DNA from: Kiritimatiellia bacterium | Lineage (GTDB): Bacteria; Verrucomicrobiota; Kiritimatiellia; SLAD01 | Reading direction: 5' to 3' | Assembly (NCBI GenBank): GCA_007134175.1 | Contig: SLLF01000160.1 | Coordinates: 1 to 12,702 of the forward strand | Length of the DNA: 12,702 nt | Part shown: positions 1-9,018 of the stretch, in pieces | Numbering within the stretch: position 1 is the first letter of the stretch | How the letters are laid out: every line of letters starts with the position of its first letter | Notes under the pieces: generated by a model | The model's input: only the letters and a program-made list of their open reading frames with translations | Databases searched by the model: none | What the model was told of the DNA's origin: nothing | Translations under genes and position numbers: made by a program

Positions 1-1047
1 GAGGACGAAATCGGAGCGCTCGACGATAAGCATCGGCAGTTCGTGGCCGTGTGCGAACTGTGCGCCCCGCAGGATCACATGGCCGCGTACCGCTGGTGCG
101 GCAACGGTTGCCCGCCCCACGACCGGCTGGCGCTGTGCAAGGCTTTCGTCGCGAAAGCCGTGTGGGACTTCGCCACCACGCGCAGCCTGATCGACGCCAT
201 CCGCCACCGTCCGGCCCTGCGCCGGCTGTGCGGCTGGGAGTCGCTCGGAGATGTCCCGTCGGAGGCAACCTTCTCGCGCGCCTTCGATGCCTTCGCCCGT
301 GACGGGAGGCCGCAGCAGATTCACGAGGCGTTGATCAAAACCCACTATGGCGACAAGCTCGCAGGCCACGTCAGCCGCGACGCCACCGCCATCCATGCCC
401 GCGAGAAGGCCGAGGCCAAACCGAAGGCGCCACGCAAGCCCAAGGGTGGCAAGCGGGGACGCCGCCGCAAGGATGAACCCCCTGCTCCGCCACAGCAGGT
501 CAAGCGGTTGCAGCAGCAACTACAGCGAGATTTACAGGCCAATCTGGCCGATTTGCCGACCTCATGCGACTGGAACGGCAAAACCAACAGCCAAGGCAAG
601 ACGGAACAATGGCGCGGCTACAAGGCCCATCTGGACGTGATCGACGGCGATATCCCTGTCAGTTTTATTCTCACCTCCGCCAGCCTGCACGACAGCCAGG
701 TCGCCATTCCCTTGGCGCAGATGACCGCCGAACGCATCGCCAGCCTCTACGACCTGGCCGACGCCGCTTATGACGCCAAGGAGATTCGCGAGATGTCCGC
801 GCGGCTGGGGCACGTGGCCATCATCGACCACAATCCGCGCCGGGGCGAGAAGATCGCGTTCTCCCCGGCGGAAGCCAGGCGCTATAACGAGCGGGTCAAC
901 AGCCATTTGCATGAAGAACACGGCGGACGGCATGTCCGTGTGCGCGGGCCGGTGAAGGTGGCGGCCCATCTGGTCTTCGGCCTGCTGGTCATCGCCGCCG
1001 AGCAGATGCTCAGGATGCTCGGACAGGCCGGGCTTGTTCTAGTCTGA
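1..1047 (+). CDS. DDE transposase of an IS5/IS1182-like insertion sequence, 5' end outside the window
   Basis: Cut-and-paste transposase acting on the ends of its own insertion sequence. The reading frame is open from base 1, so the gene starts upstream; GTG at 43 is only the first internal start. Numbering from that GTG, residues 27-85 resemble the DUF772 (InsH N-terminal) domain, with a DRLALCKAFV stretch and VPSEATFSRAF. Candidate catalytic residues are D113 (SRDATAIHAR), D240 (LADAAYD) and E283 (YNERVNSHLHEEHGG), in the order and context of IS5/IS1182-type DDE enzymes. Between the first two lies a Lys/Arg- and then Gln-rich linker (about residues 124-165). The hydrophobic C-terminal helix (HLVFGLLVIAAEQML) is also typical. 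The frame is intact to its TGA stop, so the enzyme may be active. I could not identify the right terminal inverted repeat because the left end is not present. The family placement is less certain than the DDE transposase call. Confidence 0.85.
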   Translation, partial: EDEIGALDDKHRQFVAVCELCAPQDHMAAYRWCGNGCPPHDRLALCKAFVAKAVWDFATTRSLIDAIRHRPALRRLCGWESLGDVPSEATFSRAFDAFARDGRPQQIHEALIKTHYGDKLAGHVSRDATAIHAREKAEAKPKAPRKPKGGKRGRRRKDEPPAPPQQVKRLQQQLQRDLQANLADLPTSCDWNGKTNSQGKTEQWRGYKAHLDVIDGDIPVSFILTSASLHDSQVAIPLAQMTAERIASLYDLADAAYDAKEIREMSARLGHVAIIDHNPRRGEKIAFSPAEARRYNERVNSHLHEEHGGRHVRVRGPVKVAAHLVFGLLVIAAEQMLRMLGQAGLVLV

Positions 1048-3368
<2,321 letters not shown>

Positions 3369-3372
<4 letters not shown>

Positions 3373-4214
3373 TCCGCTACCGGTTGATCAACGGGAGCGT
3401 GATGATCGCCACGCTGATTGGCGCGCTCTACCTGCCTTCGTTGGTGGTGTTTGCCATCATCCCGCTACTGGCGGCGTTGATGAGCGTGGAGTTTTTCCGG
3501 TTGCTGCGCGGGGCCGATCTGCCCTGCTATCCGCGTAGCGGAATCGTTGGCGCGGTGGGCTTGATTACCCTCACCGGCGTGGTGGCCGCCCTGGGTGGCG
3601 AGGTCGCCGCGTACCGGGCGGAAGCACTGGGCTTGGCCTTGATCGTGCTGGCCGTATGGTTGCGGGCGGGTTTCGGCCCGGAGGAAAAGGCCCCGCTCAC
3701 CGCCGTCGCCCTGACCCTGCTGGGCGTCTTGTATTGCGGCTGGCTCTTCAACTTCTACACCAAGCTTTTCTGGTTCTGGCCGGAAGGCGATGGCCGGTGG
3801 CTGCTCTTCTATATGATCTTGATCGTCAAGGTCACGGATATGGGGGCTTTTTTCACCGGCTGTAACCTGGGACGCCACAAATTGTGTCCGCGCATCTCCC
3901 CCGCCAAGACCCGGGAAGGCTGCGTCGGTGGGGTGCTGGCCGGCTTGACGACCAGCCTGCTCTTCTGGTGGTGGCGCGGTGGAGAAATCGGGCCGGTATC
4001 GTTGACCATTGCCAACGCGATAATTCTGGGTATGGTGTTGCCGGTGGTCGGCATCCTGGGCGACCTGATCGAGTCGTTGCTTAAACGCGCTATTGCCGTC
4101 AAGGACTCCGGTGGCTGGGTGAAGGGGATGGGCGGCATTCTCGATATTCTAGACAGCTTGATGTTCGCCGGCCCCGTCCTGTACGGCTGCCTGTGGTGGA
4201 TGACCGGGCGTTAA
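3369..4214 (+). CDS. cdsA: Phosphatidate cytidylyltransferase (CDP-diacylglycerol synthase)
   Basis: Integral membrane enzyme making CDP-diacylglycerol from phosphatidic acid and CTP, the branch point to all phospholipids. The 281 residues contain about seven or eight hydrophobic segments. The C-terminal half carries the catalytic core: VKVTDMGAFFTG (153-164, D157), SPAKTREG (177-184), GDLIESLLKR (231-240) and KDSGGWVKGMGGILDILDSL (245-264). The CDS signature normally ends in P-x-H-G-G-x-x-D-R-x-D; here the proline is K252, the histidine M254 and the arginine I259, while the catalytic-type Asp residues and the KR/KD pairs are kept. That variant is, as far as I recall, common in PVC-type bacteria rather than a sign of decay. 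The GTG start at 3369 overlaps the uppS stop by four bases. Confidence 0.95.
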
Positions 4215-4259
4215 CCGCCGTCGGCAGTGAAATACATTCTTAAGGAAGCAGTTAGTACT

Positions 4260-5633
4260 ATGATAATGACGATTTACACGCTAGTCGTGGTCCTGCTCTT
4301 GTTCGGGCTCACCATCTTTATTCATGAGCTGGGCCATTTTCTGCTGGCGCGCCGGTTCGGCATGCAGATCGATACCTTTGCCATCGGCTTCGGGCCGGCG
4401 ATCTGGAGCCGGAAGAAGGACGGCATCCTCTACAAGATCGGCTTGATCCCGTTCGGCGGCTACGTGGCCTTGCCGCAAATGGATCCCGATACCGAGGCCC
4501 ATGCGGAACACCAAGGCGAACCCTTGCCCGACATCGCGCCGTGGAAGAAGATACCCGTAGCCGTTGCCGGCGCCGTGGGCAATATCATCCTCGCCTTCCT
4601 TATCGCCTGGATCATCTACTGGGTGGGCAAGCCCTCTGCGCCGCACGAACGCGACACGGTCGTCGGTTTCGTGGCCACCGAAAGCGCCGCCTACGAGCAG
4701 GGCCTGCGGCCCGGCCACCGTATTGTGACCGTTAACGGCGAACCGGTGCGCAACTGGAATGACATCCATGTCACCGCCACCTTGTCACCCACCGTGACCC
4801 TGGAAGCGGAAACGCCAGGCGGGATCTTGTCCGTGGATATCCCGATCCCCACCGAGGATACGGAGCTGGGTGTCCGGCTGATTCCCGGGGTCTCCTGGGT
4901 CAATTATGCCGACGTGGTGCGGGTCCTGCCGGGCTCCTCGGCCGAAGAGGCCGGCGTGAAGGTCGGCGACCGGCTGCTGGAGCTGGATGGCGCGACCCTC
5001 TACAGTCAGGCCCAACTAATTGATAAGGTGAATGCACGCAGCGGGCAAACCGTTCCGCTGGTGGTCAAGCGCGCGGGCGAACGCGTAAGCTTGGAGGTCA
5101 CCCCGGCGTTCGATCCGGAGCGGCAGCGCGCGCTGATCGGCATTGAATTCAATCCCTGGGCGGTGGATTTCGACCAGGTTATCCATCCGCGGCCGATGGA
5201 ATTGATTCGAGAATTCTCCACGTTGATCTTTCGTGTATTGCGCGCGCTGGTGACACCGGCCACCTCGGGCATGGCGGCCAGCGCCCTGGCCGGGCCGGTC
5301 TTTATCTTGAAGAGCTTGTGGGACATGGTGCAGAGCAGTTTCATCATGGCACTCTGGTTCACCTGCCTGCTCAACGTCAACCTGGCGGTCTTGAACCTGC
5401 TGCCGATCCCGGTCCTCGACGGCGGCCACATCGTCTTTGCCTTGTGGGAAGTAATCACGCGGCGCCGGATCAACGCGCGGTTCAAGGTGGCCTTGATGAC
5501 CGCCTGCTGGTTCCTGCTGATCGCCGCCATGCTGTTCCTGGCATTCCGCGACGTGAACCGGCTGGGCTGGATTGGAGGACGTCGTCCTCCGGCGCAAGAA
5601 GAACCGGCTCTGGACAACGATATCCCGGAATGA
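4260..5633 (+). CDS. rseP: RseP-type site-2 intramembrane zinc metalloprotease with two PDZ domains
   Basis: M50-family protease that cleaves transmembrane segments, in known cases of anti-sigma factors and leftover signal peptides. From the ATG at 4260 it has 457 residues. The first membrane segment (about 5-27) ends in the zinc-binding HELGH (22-26); the second metal motif NLLPIPVLDGGH lies near residues 378-390, with D387 the third ligand. Between them are a PFGGYVALPQMDP loop, a membrane segment near 105-120 and two tandem PDZ domains (roughly 130-215 and 215-300; GLRPGHRIVTVNG and GVKVGDRLLELDG are their carboxylate-loop regions). I prefer ATG 4260 (or ATG 4266, two codons on) to the in-frame GTG at 4227, because AAGGA at 4242-4246 lies between them and the protein then starts directly with its membrane helix. 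The dxr gene often found between cdsA and rseP is absent; the intergenic gap is 45 bases. Confidence 0.95.
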   Translation: MIMTIYTLVVVLLLFGLTIFIHELGHFLLARRFGMQIDTFAIGFGPAIWSRKKDGILYKIGLIPFGGYVALPQMDPDTEAHAEHQGEPLPDIAPWKKIPVAVAGAVGNIILAFLIAWIIYWVGKPSAPHERDTVVGFVATESAAYEQGLRPGHRIVTVNGEPVRNWNDIHVTATLSPTVTLEAETPGGILSVDIPIPTEDTELGVRLIPGVSWVNYADVVRVLPGSSAEEAGVKVGDRLLELDGATLYSQAQLIDKVNARSGQTVPLVVKRAGERVSLEVTPAFDPERQRALIGIEFNPWAVDFDQVIHPRPMELIREFSTLIFRVLRALVTPATSGMAASALAGPVFILKSLWDMVQSSFIMALWFTCLLNVNLAVLNLLPIPVLDGGHIVFALWEVITRRRINARFKVALMTACWFLLIAAMLFLAFRDVNRLGWIGGRRPPAQEEPALDNDIPE

Positions 5634-5673
5634 GTGGGCTCCTCCGCTTGCGATGTTGGCGCGGGGCGTGACG

Positions 5674-6213
5674 ATGGTGGCCGTTGATCCAGATCAGCGC
5701 CCCTATCCGGAAATCCAGCCGGCCCCGGACGGTCATGCCTGGTTCATTCTGCACGCGCGCCCGCGCGCCGAAAAAAAGATCCGTGACCATTATCAGCGGG
5801 AAGGTTGGACCATCTTTCTGCCGCTGCGCTGCAAGGAACACCGCTATGGCGGTCGCGTGCGGGTTTTCTGGTCCCCCTTGTTTGCCGGTTACGTATTCGG
5901 CTGCTTCCCGGAAAAGCACCGGTATAAACTAAAGCAGGACCACCATGTAGCCAATGTGCTGCCGGTGGTGGACCAGGCCACGCTGGTGGACCAATTGCAG
6001 CAGATCCGGCAGGCAGTGGCCTGCGGCGAGATGCTCGAGGTCATGCCGGGCGTCAAGACCGGCACCCGGGTACGAATAACCGCCGGCCCGTTCAAAGGTG
6101 TCGAAGGGATCGTGGAAAAAGTGGAAGGCAAGACCCGTGTCATCGTCGGCATCGAGATGATCCAGCAAGCCGTTGCCATCGGGGTGGAAAGCCAGGCGGT
6201 GGAGCTGGTTTAG
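5674..6213 (+). CDS. NusG/RfaH-family transcription elongation (antitermination) factor, specialised paralogue
   Basis: NusG-type protein that would bind RNA polymerase through its N-terminal domain and modulate pausing or termination. With the ATG at 5674 it has 179 residues. The NGN domain starts at about residue 20 with HAWFILHARPRAEKK, followed by FLPLRCKEHRYGGRVRVFWS and PLFAGYVFG, which are typical NGN strand patterns. The KOW domain is at the end (GTRVRITAGPFKGVEGIVEK). It is not in the secE-rplK context of housekeeping nusG, and its sequence looks like the divergent paralogues (RfaH, LoaP, UpxY type). It follows rseP by 40 bases and probably shares its transcript. The start is uncertain: ATG 5653 is in frame and neither start has a strong Shine-Dalgarno; GGGG at 5663-5666 slightly favours 5674. 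Its targets cannot be seen here. Confidence 0.85.
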   Translation: MVAVDPDQRPYPEIQPAPDGHAWFILHARPRAEKKIRDHYQREGWTIFLPLRCKEHRYGGRVRVFWSPLFAGYVFGCFPEKHRYKLKQDHHVANVLPVVDQATLVDQLQQIRQAVACGEMLEVMPGVKTGTRVRITAGPFKGVEGIVEKVEGKTRVIVGIEMIQQAVAIGVESQAVELV

Positions 6214-6418
6214 CCCGCATCACATATGGCCCGCCGTTCGTTCCTATCCATGAGTCATTGATGCTGTGACCGAACCCTCCGAACGCAGACTCCATCCGCA
6301 ACCAATGCTGTAGCCTTCCACGGTGGGGGCGACGGCCGGGCTCAGCGCGCCCGGCTACAAACTTGCACGCTTTTTTGTATCATCTTTTTCTGCAAGACGT
6401 TAAGCATCATGCTGGAAG
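6214..6418. other. Convergent intergenic gap between the nusG-like gene and higA
   Basis: Two operons end facing each other here. Apart from the palindromic repeat at 6309-6359, the gap shows a T-rich segment bounded by an inverted repeat (CTTGCA 6362-6367, TGCAAG 6391-6396) with T-runs at 6371-6376 and 6385-6389. No hairpin is immediately followed by a T-run on either strand, so neither operon has a textbook terminator here. Confidence 0.5.
6309..6359. repeat. REP-like palindromic element
   Basis: Nested inverted repeats: an outer pair TGTAGCC (6309-6315) and GGCTACA (6353-6359), and an inner perfect stem GCCGGGC (6335-6341) and GCCCGGC (6349-6355) with a seven-base loop. The two stems share bases at their right arms, so they are alternative folds. 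A TGTAGC...GCTACA frame around a GC-rich core between convergent genes is typical of dispersed REP/BIME-like elements. The inner hairpin lies 15 bases before a run of six Ts, so a role in + strand termination is possible but weak. Only one copy is in the window, so the repeat nature is inferred. Confidence 0.45.
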
Positions 6419-7504
6419 CTACTGAATCACATATTGCTCGCGCAGATCGTTCCCATCCCCTCTATCAATCCACCCTTCGTGCTGTAAGCGGCCCACTACA
6501 ATGCCTGGAGCTATGCCGATTTGCCTCGCGAAACGCACTATACTAGCGGGGCGGAAGCTTTCTTCCTCAATAAACGTGTCCCACTCATCAGGCGGTATCA
6601 ACGTATCACGCGCAAATTCATCCGCTTCGATCTCACGCGCGTCCTCAGTGAAATCCTCCAAAATGACATCCTTGGGATTGTGCAACAAGATATGACCGAG
6701 TTCGTGAAATAGCGTAAACCAAAAGATATCGGCCCACCTATAACGGGCCGTCAGCATCAGCACGGCCTTTTCGTCCCCAAGAAAAAAAGTCGCCCCCTGA
6801 GCCTTTGTATTCGGAAAGTGCCGACAGTAAACCAATACAACGCCACGCTCAGCCAGCGCATACTTCAATGCATCTGAGAAATCCTGTGCCTTATCCCTGG
6901 TCATCGTGCGGAGATCATCAAGACAACCGCGCAGGCGGCTCTTATCGTAGGCCGGGCAATCCGTCTGCATCGCCGCTCGTTCCCCCACGCGTAACCACGC
7001 TGCCACCGCTTCGGGCGAACGACCTTTCGGGGCACCCTTGCCGTGCCGATGCGCCACCCGGTAGCGCGGCATTTCCAAAACCTGTTCGAGCGACATCACG
7101 CCAAAAAATTCCTGCAGAGCCTTCACCTTATCGACCGCGCGGCTGTAGATGGGAACCAGCTTCATGTTCGCCAAGTCTCGGTAGCAGAAACGCGTGACTA
7201 AATGCGTTTCTTGCGCGCATTGTGACGCCCGCTCTTCCGCCCGTTGCTTCGCTTGGGCCAGCCGGTATTCCGTTTCCAGCCCTGTCCAAATATGCGACGG
7301 CACACCGGTGACCCGTTCCAGCTGTAGCGCGGTGTCGGGGGTGATGGCCTTGTCGCCGCCGAAGATGGCGCTCAACTTGGCAGCCGGCCGCCCCATACGC
7401 TTGGCCAGCTCGCCCTTGGACATGCCAAGGGACTCGATCACCTCTTCCAGGTATTCGCCCGGCGGGATCGGCAGATTCGTAGTCATTGTGGAATCAGTCG
7501 TCAT
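6419..7504 (-). CDS. higA: HigA-type antitoxin: XRE helix-turn-helix fused to an ImmA/IrrE metallopeptidase domain
   Basis: DNA-binding antitoxin and autorepressor partner of the HigB toxin encoded immediately upstream. The 361 residues form two parts. Residues about 11-75 are a HigA/VapI-type XRE domain (PGEYLEEVIESLGMSKGELA, then KRMGRPAAKLSAIFGG). After a helical linker, residues about 215-340 are an ImmA/IrrE-like (COG2856) zinc peptidase domain, with HELGH at 267-271 and EIEADEFARDTLIP at 291-304 supplying the third ligand (probably E293). Classical HigA is only about 100 residues, so this is the long, peptidase-fused form. The ATG at 7504 overlaps the end of higB by 11 bases, with an alternative ATG at 7486; both imply coupled translation. 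The peptidase may degrade a regulator, the toxin or the protein itself; the sequence does not say which. All metal ligands are present, so it is probably active. Confidence 0.9.
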   Translation of the reverse strand: MTTDSTMTTNLPIPPGEYLEEVIESLGMSKGELAKRMGRPAAKLSAIFGGDKAITPDTALQLERVTGVPSHIWTGLETEYRLAQAKQRAEERASQCAQETHLVTRFCYRDLANMKLVPIYSRAVDKVKALQEFFGVMSLEQVLEMPRYRVAHRHGKGAPKGRSPEAVAAWLRVGERAAMQTDCPAYDKSRLRGCLDDLRTMTRDKAQDFSDALKYALAERGVVLVYCRHFPNTKAQGATFFLGDEKAVLMLTARYRWADIFWFTLFHELGHILLHNPKDVILEDFTEDAREIEADEFARDTLIPPDEWDTFIEEESFRPASIVRFARQIGIAPGIVVGRLQHEGWIDRGDGNDLREQYVIQ

Positions 7505-7796
7505 AATGCTTGCTCACTTCCTCGATACACACCACATCGAGTTTGTCCCCTTTCAACGAGCAAATGAGCCGGGAGAACCCGGTCAACTTGATGGCCCATT
7601 GCCCTTTTCGGTTGCCTGTCAGCGGATGACAGTCCAGTCCCGGCAGTTTTTTCACGGTATCAAAGTCCTGTGCGCTCTTGAGAATATTGATCCGCTGAAT
7701 ATATCTTTGTGCGACCTGCTCGCCGTAGGCCTTTGTCGCTCTTCTGTGGTCCCCATATTGCTTTTCAAGCTGGCGGGTCCTGTACGTTATCCTCAT
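7494..7796 (-). CDS. higB: HigB-type toxin, RelE superfamily mRNA interferase
   Basis: Small basic RelE/HigB-fold toxin expected to cleave mRNA on the ribosome. From the ATG at 7796 it has 100 residues, the family's usual length, beginning MRITYRTRQLEKQYG. Recognisable is the core LPGLDCHPLTGNRKGQW (51-67) followed by AIKLTGFSRLI, which carries R76, and IEEVSKHYDD at the C-terminus with Y98. These match the positions of conserved basic and aromatic residues in the family. A longer frame reaches 7874, but GGGAGA at 7805-7810, eight bases before ATG 7796, fixes the start. It lies upstream of and overlaps the antitoxin gene, the toxin-first order characteristic of higBA. Such modules are often gained horizontally. 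Confidence 0.9.
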   Translation of the reverse strand: MRITYRTRQLEKQYGDHRRATKAYGEQVAQRYIQRINILKSAQDFDTVKKLPGLDCHPLTGNRKGQWAIKLTGFSRLICSLKGDKLDVVCIEEVSKHYDD

Positions 7797-7879
7797 GCCC
7801 CGATTCTCCCATATAGATGCCTGCCCCGCCAGCACCCTTTCGGACACCCTAGCCGACGCCCACAGGGAAAGCAATAGTT

Positions 7880-7899
7880 ATTTTACCCCATAGGTAAAA
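7880..7899 (-). promoter_or_regulatory. Probable higBA operator palindrome overlapping a -10 element
   Basis: Perfect 7-base inverted repeat TTTTACC (7881-7887) and GGTAAAA (7893-7899) with a 5-base centre, in a markedly AT-rich island. On the minus strand the left arm includes TAAAAT (7885-7880), a five-of-six match to a -10 box, leaving a leader of about 75-80 bases to higB. A HigA-type repressor bound here would block the promoter, the usual autoregulation of these modules. No convincing -35 box is seen. Confidence 0.5.
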
Positions 7900-7902
7900 A
7901 AG

Positions 7903-8116
7903 TTATGGCAGGGATGCTTGGTTTATGCCAGAGTCTTGGAGATCAGGATGGCCACATTCCGCGCAAACCGGCGCGAGGTGGACGTTGCGGCCTGCGCGAT
8001 GCCGATGCAGAAGATTGAGACGGTCGATGAGCCCCGCCAACGCGCCGCCGCCAAAGGTCACCCACGTGTTCGAGCAAAAGCTCCTGCAGGTCCGCGAAGA
8101 CAGTCCCGTGTGTCAT
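7903..8116 (-). pseudogene. Short ORF coupled to thiE, possibly a frameshifted small protein with a CxxC motif
   Basis: ATG at 8116 overlaps the thiE stop by four bases (ATGA), like the other junctions of this operon. This frame runs 57 residues to a TGA at 7943-7945, starting [17 protein letters not shown] and then becoming Arg/Pro/Ser-rich as if out of frame. Shifting by +1 near codon 17 gives an apparently better-formed continuation to a TAA at 7903-7905: WVTFGGGALAGLIDRLNLL, then a basic stretch and HLAPVCAECGHPDLQDS, with a CxxC and neighbouring His. The combined product would be about 70 residues. I recognise no family. It could be a broken or misassembled small metal-binding protein, a programmed shift, or chance. 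The overlapping + strand frame (7918-8304) is judged a shadow. Confidence 0.3.
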
Positions 8117-9018
8117 GGTGTTTGTCCCCCGCTAAGCGCCAGCGCCCACTGGTGCGCGCGGTCAGCCGGATCGGGACAGTCGCGCATTTCGGAAATGACC
8201 GCAATCCCGGCGGCGCCCGCGGCGTAGACGGCGGCCGCCTGTTGCAGATGGATGCCCCCGATCGCGACTACCGGCGCGGGGCACAAGCGCGCGAGAAACT
8301 GTAGCCCGTCCAAGCCGAGCGGGGCGTAGTCCATCCGCTTGGAACGGGTCTGGAAAACCGTGCCGATGGCGATATACGAGGGCGCATGACGCGCGGCCCG
8401 AGCCAGCTCGGCAGCGGAGTGGGTACTGATGCCGAGGCGCAAGCCGTGCTGTCGCAAGGCGGTCAGGTCCGCCCGCTCCAAGTCGTCCTGGCCCAGATGC
8501 ACGCCGTGCGCCCGGTGGCGCAGCGCCGCTTCCCAGGCGTCATTGATATAAAGTTTGGTGGGATAAGGTCGCGCCATACGAATAGCGTCCCGGGCAAGCG
8601 CCGCTTGCTCCGCCGGCGACCGCTGCTTGGCCCGGAGCTGGATCATGCCCAGCCCCAGCGGCAAGAGACGCGCCAGCTCTCCGCAATCGGCGACGATCGG
8701 ATACAACCCGAACGCGGCGCGGTCTTCGGCGGGAAAAGCGGGGCCGGCGGCAACCGGTAACCAGTGCGGCCAATCCAAATAGTCAACCGGAGGCGGCAAC
8801 GCCAGCCGCCGCGATCCAGCCACCGACAGATTGGGTGCGCCTTTGCGCAAGTACGCCTCAGCAAGCACCCGCGCGTCACCAGGATCGAAACCGCGCTGCT
8901 CGAAGTCCGACCGCAATAGGGTGCCGATGGCAGCGGCAGGCGCGGTGCGCTCCAGCCTGACGGCCTGTCGGGCCGCTAAGGCCGCTGGATAACAAGTGCG
9001 CTCCGAGACCGCCGTCAC
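8113..9018 (-). CDS. thiE: Thiamine-phosphate synthase with an N-terminal ThiD-tail-like extension
   Basis: Condenses HMP pyrophosphate with the carboxylated thiazole phosphate to give thiamine phosphate. The catalytic TIM barrel is residues 103-300: GLYPIVAD (104-111), QLRAK (127-131), KLYINDAW (155-162), [10 protein letters not shown] (172-181), GISTHS (196-201), [11 protein letters not shown] (217-227, the pyrophosphate loop) and VAIGGI (251-256). Residues 1-102 are extra. They contain [18 protein letters not shown] and a Trp-rich LDWPHWLP linker, which I read as the tail of a degenerate ThiD (HMP kinase) domain of the kind fused to ThiE in Burkholderiales. No kinase motifs are present, and the extension is about half the length I remember for those proteins. 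GTG at 9018 overlaps the thiG stop (GTGA), supporting this long start. It is the last recognisable thiamine gene of the operon. Confidence 0.93.
   Translation of the reverse strand: MTAVSERTCYPAALAARQAVRLERTAPAAAIGTLLRSDFEQRGFDPGDARVLAEAYLRKGAPNLSVAGSRRLALPPPVDYLDWPHWLPVAAGPAFPAEDRAAFGLYPIVADCGELARLLPLGLGMIQLRAKQRSPAEQAALARDAIRMARPYPTKLYINDAWEAALRHRAHGVHLGQDDLERADLTALRQHGLRLGISTHSAAELARAARHAPSYIAIGTVFQTRSKRMDYAPLGLDGLQFLARLCPAPVVAIGGIHLQQAAAVYAAGAAGIAVISEMRDCPDPADRAHQWALALSGGQTP

Noticed and set aside
5006..5617. Two overlapping minus-strand frames of about 200 codons
   Set aside because: Antisense to rseP, low-complexity Arg/Ser- or Gln/Asp-rich composition, no domain recognised.
6362..6396. 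CTTGCA/TGCAAG inverted repeat around T-runs as a terminator
   Set aside because: The loop is 23 bases and the Ts lie inside it rather than after the stem, so it does not fit an intrinsic terminator on either strand.
7918..8304. Plus-strand frame of 128 codons between higB and thiE
   Set aside because: Its 3' half is antisense to the thiE end and it has no recognisable domain; the minus strand shows operon-like coupling and better protein-like sequence in the gap.
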